Shown: positions 1 through 5,469 of the stretch, piece by piece | Position numbering within the stretch: position 1 is the first letter of the stretch | How the letters are laid out: each line of letters opens with the position of its first letter | Source of the DNA: Candidatus Apopatosoma intestinale | Lineage (GTDB): Bacteria > Bacillota > Clostridia > Oscillospirales > CAG-272 | Direction of reading: 5' to 3' | Assembly (NCBI GenBank): GCA_018064545.1 | Contig: JAGHUY010000106.1 | Location: forward strand, 1 to 6,196 | DNA: 6,196 bases | Position numbers and translations under genes: made by a program | The notes under the pieces: model-generated | The model's input: only the letters and a program-made list of their open reading frames with translations | What the model was told of the DNA's origin: nothing | Databases searched by the model: none

Positions 1-515
1 GCCTCCTCCGATAACCGATTCCGGAGCGCGTCGTAATCCACCGTCGGATAGCCGATCTCCTCCCGGATAAAAGCCATCTTGTCGGGGATCAGCGTGGTAT
101 AAAAAGAGACACTTTTCGCGGCGTTTTCGCAGATTTCTTCGTATCGGTTCAGCCGCTTAAAGAATATCCCGATGTCTTTTTCGGTCGGTGTTTCGATCTG
201 CACGGCAGAACCGCCAAAGAGAACGATACCGTGGTCGTCTGTCTGCCGGAAGAACGTCCGGCGGCAAACCGCCTTGATCCGGCGGAACGTGTCACGCAGG
301 GGGAATTGGTCGAGCAAATATTTTTCCGCGGCGGTAAAATATTTCCCGCTCGTGACCGACTCCACGCTCCATTCAGGCTTAGCAGAAAGCTCCCTCCGTT
401 CCGAGTAGGAAACAAGCGAGGGAGCTTTGCACAAAACCCAAAGGCCGAACCCGACCAGCAGAGCAGCAAACGCTCCGCAAAAAAGCAAGTTAAGCCATTT
501 CGGTTCTTTTTTCAT
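1..515 (-). CDS. DHHW/AlgX-like membrane-anchored protein, N-terminal part
   Basis: Partial gene: 171 codons are present with no stop, and the C-terminal part lies beyond the left edge. It begins MKKEPKWLNL, with one hydrophobic segment at about residues 9-29 that should act as a signal anchor and put the rest outside the membrane. After it come features I associate with the DHHW branch of the AlgX/SGNH-like family: a SERREL...P motif (residues 38-47), a SGKYF...EKYLLDQFPLRD block (56-75), an HGIVLFGG turn (95-102) and an IPDK segment (143-146). Family members are linked to O-acetylation of extracellular polysaccharides; the D-H-H-W catalytic block would lie outside the window and cannot be checked. 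The ATG is 1 nt after the TGA of the lipoprotein gene and has no strong Shine-Dalgarno site (only GGCGGA in the end of that gene), so translational coupling is likely. Family assignment is from motif recall. Confidence 0.75.
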   Translation of the reverse strand, partial: MKKEPKWLNLLFCGAFAALLVGFGLWVLCKAPSLVSYSERRELSAKPEWSVESVTSGKYFTAAEKYLLDQFPLRDTFRRIKAVCRRTFFRQTDDHGIVLFGGSAVQIETPTEKDIGIFFKRLNRYEEICENAAKSVSFYTTLIPDKMAFIREEIGYPTVDYDALRNRLSEE

Positions 516-516
516 A

Positions 517-1092
517 TCAGCCGAGAAGTCCGCCACCCATCAGACCGCCGGAAGACGACCAGTCGTTTTCACGGTCGATGCGGTTGGGTTCCACGGCAGA
601 CAGCGCGACAACCGCGTTGTAGACCGCTTCCGTCGAAGTCTCGGAGCTGGCCGAGAAGATCACGTACTGTCCGGCATAAGCACCGACGATGGAACGGGGT
701 TTGAGACAACCGAAACGGTTGGGTTTCGTGTTCATCACGATCTGTTCGGCGACCGCGGGAACGTCTACGCCGTCTTTCAGCTTGATGACGACGATCGAAT
801 GGGTATACCAGGAGCCGTTCGGTTTGGATTCGATGGCGGCCTCAACGTATTGGTTAAAGTCCTCTTCCGAAAGACCGAGAACGCTCTCACATCTCTCCGC
901 GTCCACGACGGTGGGCGTGCATTCGATGGAGGCAATTCCGAACTCGGGTTCGGTATCAAGCTCAATGGCTTTGGTTACGATGCTGTCAAGAATCTCTTCG
1001 ACCGTTCCCTCAAAAGCGGGAGCAGAACCGCAGGAGACAAGCGCAACCGTCAGCATACAAAGTGCCAGTACGGCACAGATCAGTTTTTTCAT
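517..1092 (-). CDS. DUF4358-type lipoprotein
   Basis: A 191-aa secreted lipoprotein. The N-terminus is a lipoprotein signal peptide: MKK, a hydrophobic core (residues 4-17), then lipobox L18-V19-S20-C21, so Cys21 should be lipidated and the mature protein tethered outside the membrane. The mature part fits DUF4358 by my recall: an acidic N-terminal helix (VEEILDSIV, 31-39), a GLSEEDFNQYVEA helix (73-85), a strand HSIVVIKLKDG (98-108), a helix ending VMNTK (119-123), and the strand AGQYVIFSAS (140-149). The C-terminus is a Gly-rich tail (182-191). Its biochemical role is unknown. The start is set by GGAGG about 11 nt upstream of the ATG and by the signal peptide. It is first gene of an operon with the DHHW gene, which follows after 1 nt, suggesting shared work in surface polymer modification. 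A promoter is visible at 1186-1214. DUF assignment is moderately sure; lipoprotein status is very sure. Confidence 0.8.
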   Translation of the reverse strand: MKKLICAVLALCMLTVALVSCGSAPAFEGTVEEILDSIVTKAIELDTEPEFGIASIECTPTVVDAERCESVLGLSEEDFNQYVEAAIESKPNGSWYTHSIVVIKLKDGVDVPAVAEQIVMNTKPNRFGCLKPRSIVGAYAGQYVIFSASSETSTEAVYNAVVALSAVEPNRIDRENDWSSSGGLMGGGLLG

Positions 1093-1171
1093 TCTTTATT
1101 TTTCCTCCGTTTGTGTTTTTCGGGATTCCCTGCTCCACCGCGCGGCTTTCTCCGGAATGGCAGACGGGATA

Positions 1172-1207
1172 TTCCAACCGTTTCCATTTTACCACAACGG
1201 TTTGGAA
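1172..1207. repeat. Inverted repeat enclosing the lipoprotein promoter -10
   Basis: The arms are TTCCAACCGTT (1172-1182) and AACGGTTTGGAA (1196-1207). They are complementary apart from one extra base in the right arm. The 13 bp between them contain the -10 hexamer, the left arm covers the expected transcription start and the right arm lies in the spacer just inside the -35. This position fits an operator for an unidentified regulator; a hairpin is also possible but no T-run terminator context is present. Confidence 0.5.
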
Positions 1208-1214
1208 AAAGCAA
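1186..1214 (-). promoter_or_regulatory. Extended -10 promoter of the lipoprotein/DHHW operon
   Basis: On the minus strand, -35 TTGCTT (1214-1209), a 17-bp spacer and -10 TAAAAT (1191-1186), preceded by TGG to give an extended -10 element. The -35 matches consensus only in TTG, so the extended -10 probably carries much of the recognition. Transcription would start near 1179, giving a leader of about 85 nt before the ATG at 1092. An inverted repeat encloses the -10 (separate entry). Confidence 0.6.
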
Positions 1215-1248
1215 CCCCTGTCCCCGACACAAAGTCCCGCGGAACGAA

Positions 1249-1277
1249 TTGACAACCGAATTATTTTCTGATAAAAT
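1249..1277 (+). promoter_or_regulatory. Sigma-A promoter of the esterase
   Basis: Perfect -35 TTGACA (1249-1254), 17-bp spacer, -10 TAAAAT (1272-1277) with an upstream TG giving an extended -10. Transcription should start near 1284, leaving a leader of about 43 nt. It lies back to back with the divergent lipoprotein promoter, the two -35 boxes being about 34 bp apart. Confidence 0.8.
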
Positions 1278-1326
1278 GATGATAAATGAAATTTCTGTTT
1301 TGAAAATGGAAAGCAGGAGGAAAACC

Positions 1327-2082
1327 ATGGCTTTTTTCAGTGTGAAATTCTACAGTGAAGCACTCGGGATGCAGACGGAAGTCTACGTCGTTCTGCCGCA
1401 GAAAAAGAACAGCGGCGAGATCGGCAAACCGTCCGGCAAATCGGGCGAGGGCGCGTATCGCACGCTCTATCTGCTCCACGGACTCAGCGACGATCACACG
1501 ATCTGGATGCGCCGCACGTCCATTGAGCGGTATGCCGACCGTTACGGCATCTGCGTGGTCATGCCCTGCGCCGCCCGCAGTTTTTACTGTAATATGAAGT
1601 ACGGCCCCGCCTACTATACCTATATCGCGCACGAACTCCCCGAACGGATGCGGGAGTTTTTCCGCCTGTCGGACAAGCGTGAAGATAACTTTGTGGCCGG
1701 GCTTTCCATGGGCGGTTACGGCGCATTAAAAATCGCTCTGCGCGAGCGCGACCGTTTTTGTGCAGCCGCCGGACTCTCCTCGGCGATTGACTTGGAGGCG
1801 CGGAAAGGCAACGCTACGTTCCAAGCGATCTTCGGAGAAAACGCCGAAGTGCCCGCCGAAGACGATCTGTTCCGCCTCGCCGCCAATACGGAAAAACGCC
1901 CCCGTCTCTTCCTCGCCGTCGGCACGGAGGATCGACTATACGCAGAAAATCAGACCATGAAAAAGGTGCTGGAAGAAAGCGGCTACGACGTGACGTATCG
2001 CGAATCCCACGGCAACCATAACTGGGATTTTTGGGACAAGTACATCGTCTATGTTCTTGAATGGATGTTCGGAACGAAATAG
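1327..2082 (+). CDS. EstA-type alpha/beta-hydrolase (serine esterase)
   Basis: A complete 251-aa enzyme of the esterase D / tributyrin-esterase EstA family, which hydrolyses short-chain acyl esters such as acetyl and butyryl esters. Visible landmarks: HG oxyanion segment at 51-52 (YLLHGLSDDHTIW), nucleophile elbow GLSMGG with Ser127, acid Asp202 in GTEDRLY, and catalytic His231 in GNHNWDFWD. The block RSFYCNMKYGPAYYTYI (84-100) and ELP (103-105) is typical of the family. No signal peptide, so it should be cytoplasmic. A Gly/Ser/Lys-rich stretch (about 28-43) sits between the first strands. Start chosen at 1327 because AGGAGG lies 6 nt upstream, a strong promoter is just before it, and family homology starts at MAFFSVKFYSEALG; the reading frame stays open for 300 codons further upstream, but that part is antisense to the lipoprotein gene. 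Transcribed alone. Natural substrate cannot be told from sequence. Confidence 0.93.
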   Translation: MAFFSVKFYSEALGMQTEVYVVLPQKKNSGEIGKPSGKSGEGAYRTLYLLHGLSDDHTIWMRRTSIERYADRYGICVVMPCAARSFYCNMKYGPAYYTYIAHELPERMREFFRLSDKREDNFVAGLSMGGYGALKIALRERDRFCAAAGLSSAIDLEARKGNATFQAIFGENAEVPAEDDLFRLAANTEKRPRLFLAVGTEDRLYAENQTMKKVLEESGYDVTYRESHGNHNWDFWDKYIVYVLEWMFGTK

Positions 2083-2089
2083 AAAATAT

Positions 2090-2119
2090 GCCGGGCGGCT
2101 ACCCGTCCGGCAAATTTCT
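2090..2119. terminator. Bidirectional hairpin between esterase and XRE genes
   Basis: A 9-bp stem (2090-2098 with 2103-2111, one G-U pair on the plus strand) closes a 4-nt loop CTAC. On the plus strand it is followed by AAATTTCTTT. On the minus strand it is followed by an ATATTTTCTATTT tract. It begins 7 nt after the esterase stop and 8 nt after the XRE stop, so it probably ends transcription of both convergent genes. The T-tracts are imperfect. Confidence 0.75.
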
Positions 2120-2323
2120 TTATTCCAAATAAAACAATTCTTCAAATTTCTTGTCCAGCGCGTAGCACAGAATCATCGCCAGCTTTGCCGTCGGGCAGAA
2201 TTGCCCCGTTTCGATGGAGGAGATCGTGTTCCTCGATACGCCGATCTGATCGGCCAACTCCTTTTGAGAATACCCTTTTTCCGCCCGCGCCTCTTTCAGA
2301 CGGTTATGCAAAATCAGTTCCAT
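2120..2323 (-). CDS. Small XRE-family transcriptional regulator
   Basis: A complete 67-aa protein that is essentially one Cro/C1-type helix-turn-helix domain. The HTH is clear: SQKELADQIG (19-28) as the first helix and SRNTISSIETGQ (30-41) as turn and recognition helix, followed by the usual helix (PTAKLAMILCYALDKKFEELF, 44-64). No ligand-binding or oligomerisation domain is present, as in small Bacillota XRE regulators. The ATG is 12 nt after the stop of the DUF6442-type gene, with AGGGGA 8 nt upstream overlapping that stop codon, so the two are one operon. By position and type it is the prime candidate to bind the palindromes at 2681-2733 and repress its own operon; this is inference. It ends 8 nt before a shared terminator. 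Confidence 0.93.
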   Translation of the reverse strand: MELILHNRLKEARAEKGYSQKELADQIGVSRNTISSIETGQFCPTAKLAMILCYALDKKFEELFYLE

Positions 2324-2335
2324 ACCGCCTATCCC

Positions 2336-2668
2336 CTAATGGGCCAACATTGTCAGAATAAAACTCACAATGCAAAATACGGCCGCCGCCGCGGTGAAAA
2401 ATCCGATCCCCAAATTGCCTTTATCTTTCAACCGGATACCCCGATACAGGTATTTCCCGGCGATCATCGGCATATAGACGGACACAGTCGCCATAGTAAC
2501 GGCCGGATTCCCGTCTCCCAGTATCAGATTGAGCAAAACGACAATGATTCCGGTCAGAAGACCGATCAGCATCCCCATGGATTCGCTTTCTTTCGATACC
2601 TGCTTTTCCATCGGCTCGTTCTTTTTGTTCTCTTCTCTGCTCTTTGCCAAAATCTCTTCTCTATTCAT
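2336..2668 (-). CDS. DUF6442-type 3-TM membrane protein
   Basis: A complete 110-aa protein. The N-terminal third is charged and soluble; its opening MNREEILAKSREENK is the signature I associate with DUF6442, a small family of unknown function often found beside XRE regulators in Bacillota. Three hydrophobic segments follow (about 32-50, 56-74 and 86-107), with basic residues in the loop GKYLYRGIRLKDK (71-83). Start is secure: AAGGAGG lies 7 nt before the ATG and the promoter is immediately upstream. First gene of an operon with the XRE gene. A membrane protein paired with a one-domain repressor could be the regulated output or could tune the repressor; the sequence does not decide. No catalytic motif is visible. 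Family name is from recall. Confidence 0.85.
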   Translation of the reverse strand: MNREEILAKSREENKKNEPMEKQVSKESESMGMLIGLLTGIIVVLLNLILGDGNPAVTMATVSVYMPMIAGKYLYRGIRLKDKGNLGIGFFTAAAAVFCIVSFILTMLAH

Positions 2669-2680
2669 ATCAATTCCTCC

Positions 2681-2700
2681 TTGACAAGTTCACTTGGCAA
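2681..2700. repeat. Palindromic operator copy 1 (downstream, over the transcription start)
   Basis: A 20-bp imperfect palindrome with half-sites TTGACAAGT (2681-2689) and, inverted, TTGCCAAGT (2700-2692), separated by 2 bp. It covers the expected transcription start and leader of the DUF6442-XRE operon and touches the Shine-Dalgarno site of the first gene. It is the mirror image of copy 2. Confidence 0.85.
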
Positions 2701-2704
2701 GTTT

Positions 2705-2733
2705 ATTATATCATTGCCAAGTTTACTTGTCAA
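2705..2733 (-). promoter_or_regulatory. Consensus sigma-A promoter of the DUF6442-XRE operon
   Basis: On the minus strand, perfect -35 TTGACA (2733-2728), 17-bp spacer and perfect -10 TATAAT (2710-2705), preceded by TGA to give an extended -10. Start of transcription is expected near 2698, leaving only about 30 nt of leader. A fully consensus promoter overlapped by two palindromes suggests a strong promoter held under tight repression. Confidence 0.9.
2714..2733. repeat. Palindromic operator copy 2 (over the -35 box)
   Basis: A 20-bp imperfect palindrome with half-sites TTGCCAAGT (2714-2722) and, inverted, TTGACAAGT (2733-2725), separated by 2 bp. The outer half-site contains the -35 hexamer itself and the inner half-site fills most of the spacer. 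Its centre is 33 bp from the centre of copy 1, about three helical turns, so two bound dimers would face the same side of the DNA. Confidence 0.85.
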
Positions 2734-2743
2734 CAGGAAAAGC

Positions 2744-2783
2744 AAAAAATCCGAACGTGTCTCGCGGGAGAACCGTTCGGATT
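2744..2783 (-). terminator. Rho-independent terminator of the MFS gene
   Basis: A 10-bp perfect outer stem (2748-2757 with 2774-2783), a 2x2 internal loop and an inner 4-bp stem (2760-2763 with 2768-2771) closing a GCGG loop. On the minus strand it ends in a T-tract (2749-2744). It starts 11 nt after the MFS stop codon and ends 10 bp before the -35 of the next operon, insulating it. On the plus strand the right arm is followed by a weaker ATTCTTTTATT tract. Confidence 0.9.
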
Positions 2784-2794
2784 CTTTTATTCGG

Positions 2795-4078
2795 TCAGAA
2801 ATCCCGGATGGCCTTGGACGCAAACAGAAGCACAAGCGGGATCATCATACCGATGGAGCAGACCGTCAGCAGAGTGAAGATACCGGCATATTCGAGCACG
2901 ATCCCGGCAAGGAAAGACGATAGCGGCGTCAAGCCCATGGCGCCGACGTTCAGGATGGAACTGACCTTTCCGAGTTTGTCTTTTTCCACGATCGTCTGCA
3001 ATTTCGTCGTCGCCGGGATGTTGGTCATGGAAATCAGCCCGCCGACCGCAAAGAACAGGACGGTCGAGATGATCAAAAAAGCGTTGAAGCCCGCACCTTT
3101 TTCTACGAAAATATAGTACGACGCGGTTTCGGCGACCAATGCCAGTGCGAGAGCCGAGAGTGTGAATTTCAGATTCTTCGTCAGATGCGTGCTCAGATCT
3201 TTGCAGGAAATGGCGACCGCGAAGATCACGGAGCCGATGCTGAAAGCGGTGATAAAGACGGATTGCCACATTTCGTCGGACACAGTGTCCATCCATATAT
3301 GGGCATGAGAAGCCACGTCCGTTTTGATCAGATACGGCACGAAGTTTTCGGAGATCGGAGAGAAGAAGAAGTTGATGATAAGGATCATCAGAATGAACAC
3401 CGAAAGGGTTTTGGAGGAGAAAACGTATCCCGCACCGTCCCGGATATCCCGAAACGATTCCTTTACGGTCAATTTACTTTCCGTTCCGACGTCCTCATAC
3501 CGGATGAACATTTCGGACACACCGGACGCGATATAACAGCCGGAGACGATGAAAAAGATCGTATACGGCGACGCAACGCCGTACAGAACACCGGCCAAAA
3601 ACGTCCCGATGATTCCTTGAAACGTGAGGAGCGCGGTCTGATAGGAATTGGCCTGTTGGAGCTGTTCCTCCGGAACAATCAGCGGATAAATCGAGGAAGC
3701 CGCGGGTGAGAAGATCGCCGAAATGACGTTGGAAAACACTCCACAGACAAACAGAATGACGACAGACGCCGTGTTGTCTTTCCCGATCATGATGAGAAGC
3801 GTTGTGACGAGGATCAAAAGCCCTTTGGCGAAATCGCAGATCACCATGATCCTCGCTTTGTGAAACCGATCGGCGAGCACCCCGCCAAACAGCGTGACGA
3901 TCACATAGACGACACCGCACAGGCCGAGATAGGCGCCTTGGATCATCGCGTTGTTGCTTGTCAGTTCGAGCAGCCAGAATCCCACCACAAAACTGTAAAA
4001 CACCGCGCCGATATTGGAGACCAGCGCGCCCAGTATGGATAAAACAAAGTTTTTGTTCTGAAAGACAGACGATTGCAT
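2795..4078 (-). CDS. MFS family exporter (EntS/MefA-like)
   Basis: A complete 427-aa protein with about 12 hydrophobic segments, normal for the major facilitator superfamily. Motif A is clear between TM2 and TM3: GGVLADRFHKAR (65-76), with Asp70 and Arg71. Between TM4 and TM5 it has SPAASSIYPLIVPEEQLQQANS (within 124-145), a block characteristic of the MFS_3 / EntS / macrolide-efflux (MefA-like) group. It probably exports a small molecule by proton antiport at the cytoplasmic membrane; the substrate is not predictable and a resistance role should not be assumed. Start at 4078: GAGGTGA lies a few nt upstream, and the next in-frame ATG upstream (4090) is followed by a TGA. It lies 114 nt downstream of the GNAT gene in the same direction, with no clear terminator between them, so partial read-through is possible. 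Confidence 0.92.
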   Translation of the reverse strand: MQSSVFQNKNFVLSILGALVSNIGAVFYSFVVGFWLLELTSNNAMIQGAYLGLCGVVYVIVTLFGGVLADRFHKARIMVICDFAKGLLILVTTLLIMIGKDNTASVVILFVCGVFSNVISAIFSPAASSIYPLIVPEEQLQQANSYQTALLTFQGIIGTFLAGVLYGVASPYTIFFIVSGCYIASGVSEMFIRYEDVGTESKLTVKESFRDIRDGAGYVFSSKTLSVFILMILIINFFFSPISENFVPYLIKTDVASHAHIWMDTVSDEMWQSVFITAFSIGSVIFAVAISCKDLSTHLTKNLKFTLSALALALVAETASYYIFVEKGAGFNAFLIISTVLFFAVGGLISMTNIPATTKLQTIVEKDKLGKVSSILNVGAMGLTPLSSFLAGIVLEYAGIFTLLTVCSIGMMIPLVLLFASKAIRDF

Positions 4079-4094
4079 GGGTCACCTCATTTCT

Positions 4095-4115
4095 GCCCCG
4101 CTCTTTCGGCAGGGC
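4095..4115 (-). other. Leader hairpin just upstream of the MFS ribosome-binding site
   Basis: A 7-bp stem on the minus strand (GCCCTGC with GCGGGGC, one U-G pair) with a 7-nt loop, ending 6 nt before the GAGGTGA Shine-Dalgarno site. No T-run follows it on the minus strand, so it is not a simple terminator. It might modulate translation or protect the mRNA 5' end. No known riboswitch pattern is recognised. The surrounding gap 4116-4192 shows a TATACT at 4131-4136 region with no good -35 partner, and nothing else. Confidence 0.4.
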
Positions 4116-4192
4116 TGTATCTTGCTTTTTTACAGTATACTTTCACAACGATCATAAAGCCGCTTGACTTCATGATCATCATTCCGGTACAA

Positions 4193-4771
4193 CTATGCAT
4201 TGTAATACATATCGTAAACCACGTACCCGCCTTTGCCTCTCAGCGAACCGCCGTGGGTTTCCATACACATCTGACATCTCGGCTCGATCATGGGATACCC
4301 GTCCACGGGATAAATGCCGTACTCGGACGACGTTTTAAAACCGACCGTGTTGTAAAACCGGTAGTTTCCCTCAACGATGATGCCGGCAAATCCCATTTCT
4401 TTGACTTTCCCGATGCCGAGCCTGATCATGGCCGAACCGATGCCCTGCCGCAGATGATCGGCATGAACGGATACGGGCGCAAGCATCACGATATCGGTGT
4501 CATTCGCCCCGCCGTGTCCACCCTGCGGCGTTTTTGACAACGGGAAGTGTGAAAACAAGAAATGCCCGACGATCTCGCCGTCAAGTTCTGCTACAAACGC
4601 CAGTTCCGGAATATAGTATTCGGAATCCCGTATTTCTTCGATCAACGCAACAATATCCGTGCCGTCGGAGTAGTCCGTTCCTTCGCGAAAGGAACGAAGA
4701 ACGAGCGAAACAATATTTTTATAGTCCCCGTGCGTTTCGGGTCGGATGATGAACTGTTTATCTGCTATCAT
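4193..4771 (-). CDS. GNAT N-acetyltransferase, YhbS-like
   Basis: A complete 192-aa acetyl-CoA-dependent acetyltransferase of the GNAT fold, closest by pattern to the YhbS group (COG3153). It opens with the usual strand FIIRPETHGDYKNIVSLV (7-24). The core strand is LAPVSVHADHLRQGIGSAMI (97-116), where Q109-G110-I111-G112-S113-A114 is the acetyl-CoA pyrophosphate-binding motif (QxxGxA). The last part has YRFYNTVGF (137-145), the equivalent of the YYxrxGF block, whose Tyr is often catalytic. A His/Gly-rich loop HGGAN (86-90) precedes the core. The acceptor is unknown. Start is supported by AGAGGTGA about 7 nt before the ATG. No clear promoter was found upstream. Confidence 0.9.
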   Translation of the reverse strand: MIADKQFIIRPETHGDYKNIVSLVLRSFREGTDYSDGTDIVALIEEIRDSEYYIPELAFVAELDGEIVGHFLFSHFPLSKTPQGGHGGANDTDIVMLAPVSVHADHLRQGIGSAMIRLGIGKVKEMGFAGIIVEGNYRFYNTVGFKTSSEYGIYPVDGYPMIEPRCQMCMETHGGSLRGKGGYVVYDMYYNA

Positions 4772-4987
4772 TGGGTATTCACCTCTTTAAACCGGGATTT
4801 GCCCGATAATTTTGTCAACTAATATCATTTTTCGTTTTTCCCGTTCCGCTTGGATGGCACTATTTTACCGCTTTTTTCGGTTGCATACCACCGATCAGGG
4901 GTTGAAATGTGTCAACCGTCGGTTGCACAAATAGTATATTTTAGAAAAAATGGCGTGTTCCTGCAATCCGATCCAACCAGCCGGAAA
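4772..4987. other. Intergenic region with GGTTG-type repeats and a palindrome
   Basis: A 216-bp A+T-rich gap between two minus-strand GNAT genes. It holds a 13-bp perfect palindrome CAACCG-T-CGGTTG (4913-4925), a direct repeat of CGGTTGCA (4878-4885 and 4920-4927, 42 bp apart), and a GGTTG/CAACC inverted pair (4900-4904 with 4913-4917). A TTGACA on the minus strand (4818-4813) has no well-spaced -10. A TGATATTAG on the minus strand nearby could be a poor extended -10. No convincing terminator for the upstream GNAT gene and no small ORF with a ribosome-binding site was seen. The palindrome may be an operator, but no regulator is evident. Confidence 0.4.
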
Positions 4988-5449
4988 TCAACGGTGGATA
5001 TACATTCTCGACATTTCCGGTTCGTCATCGCCCTGAACCATGCACAAAAACTCCCAACCGTAGCGCTCATAAAAGCCCGTGTGGTCAGTGACGAGATAAA
5101 TGGGGGATATTCCTTTTTGCCTGCAATCTTCTGTAGCGATCGTCAGAAGTTTTCCCGCAATTCCCCTGCCGCGATAGGCCTCCTCTGTATAAACAGCACA
5201 GACATTCGGGGTCAAATCTTTCCTTGCGTGAAAATCATTCTCAATGACACCCATGCCCGCGACGATCTTCCCTCCGTCAAGGCAGAGATACCAACCGTAT
5301 TCTGTTTCACCATTCAAATAGGCTTCCATACATTCAAGATATGCCTCTTTTGGTACACCCCATTTAGAATGAAACCATTTTGCCGCTTCTTCCTTAATGG
5401 TTGGCATTTCTGCCAGATTGATATATTGATACCCACTCACAGTTCCCAC
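4988..5449 (-). CDS. GNAT N-acetyltransferase (second)
   Basis: A complete GNAT acetyltransferase of about 153 aa. The core is CAVYTEEAYRGRGIAGKLL, in which the RxxGxA acetyl-CoA motif is R-G-R-G-I-A (residues 93-98 from the start used here). The C-terminal DHTGFYERYGWEF is the YYerxGF-type block. The N-terminal AAKWFHSKWGVP and YLNGETEYGWYLCLDGGKIVAG resemble a GNAT subgroup common in Clostridia. Acceptor unknown. The frame remains open to an ATG at 5617, but those ~56 codons overlap the phosphatidyltransferase gene and encode an unlikely Arg/Lys/Gly-rich sequence. I chose the GTG at 5449, which has AAGGA 7 nt upstream and follows the previous stop by 20 nt; a second GTG at 5440 is an equally reasonable start. 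Third gene of the zinc-ribbon/phosphatidyltransferase operon. Confidence 0.87.
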   Translation of the reverse strand: MGTVSGYQYINLAEMPTIKEEAAKWFHSKWGVPKEAYLECMEAYLNGETEYGWYLCLDGGKIVAGMGVIENDFHARKDLTPNVCAVYTEEAYRGRGIAGKLLTIATEDCRQKGISPIYLVTDHTGFYERYGWEFLCMVQGDDEPEMSRMYIHR

Positions 5450-5469
5450 CTGTTCATCCTTACTGATTC

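Noticed and set aside
427..1326. A 300-codon in-frame extension upstream of the esterase start
   Set aside because: It is antisense to the lipoprotein gene and crosses the mapped esterase promoter; the strong AGGAGG and family homology fix the start at 1327.
2120..2668. DUF6442-XRE pair as a toxin-antitoxin system
   Set aside because: The order and autoregulatory operator would fit, but the membrane protein is three-pass with a long charged N-terminus and matches a known non-toxin family pattern; nothing in the sequence supports toxicity.
2681..2733. The 20-bp inverted repeat as ends of an IS element or an attachment site
   Set aside because: Only 13 bp lie between the arms, each arm is itself palindromic, and a consensus promoter is embedded, so an operator explains it better.
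2051..2923. A 290-codon plus-strand open frame
   Set aside because: It is antisense to the XRE and DUF6442-type genes and runs through their promoter and a terminator; its translation is Arg/His/Gln-rich with no recognisable domain.
3185..3709. A 174-codon plus-strand open frame opposite the MFS gene
   Set aside because: The minus-strand protein has clear MFS motifs and membrane segments; the antisense product is highly charged, has no family resemblance and no good ribosome-binding site.
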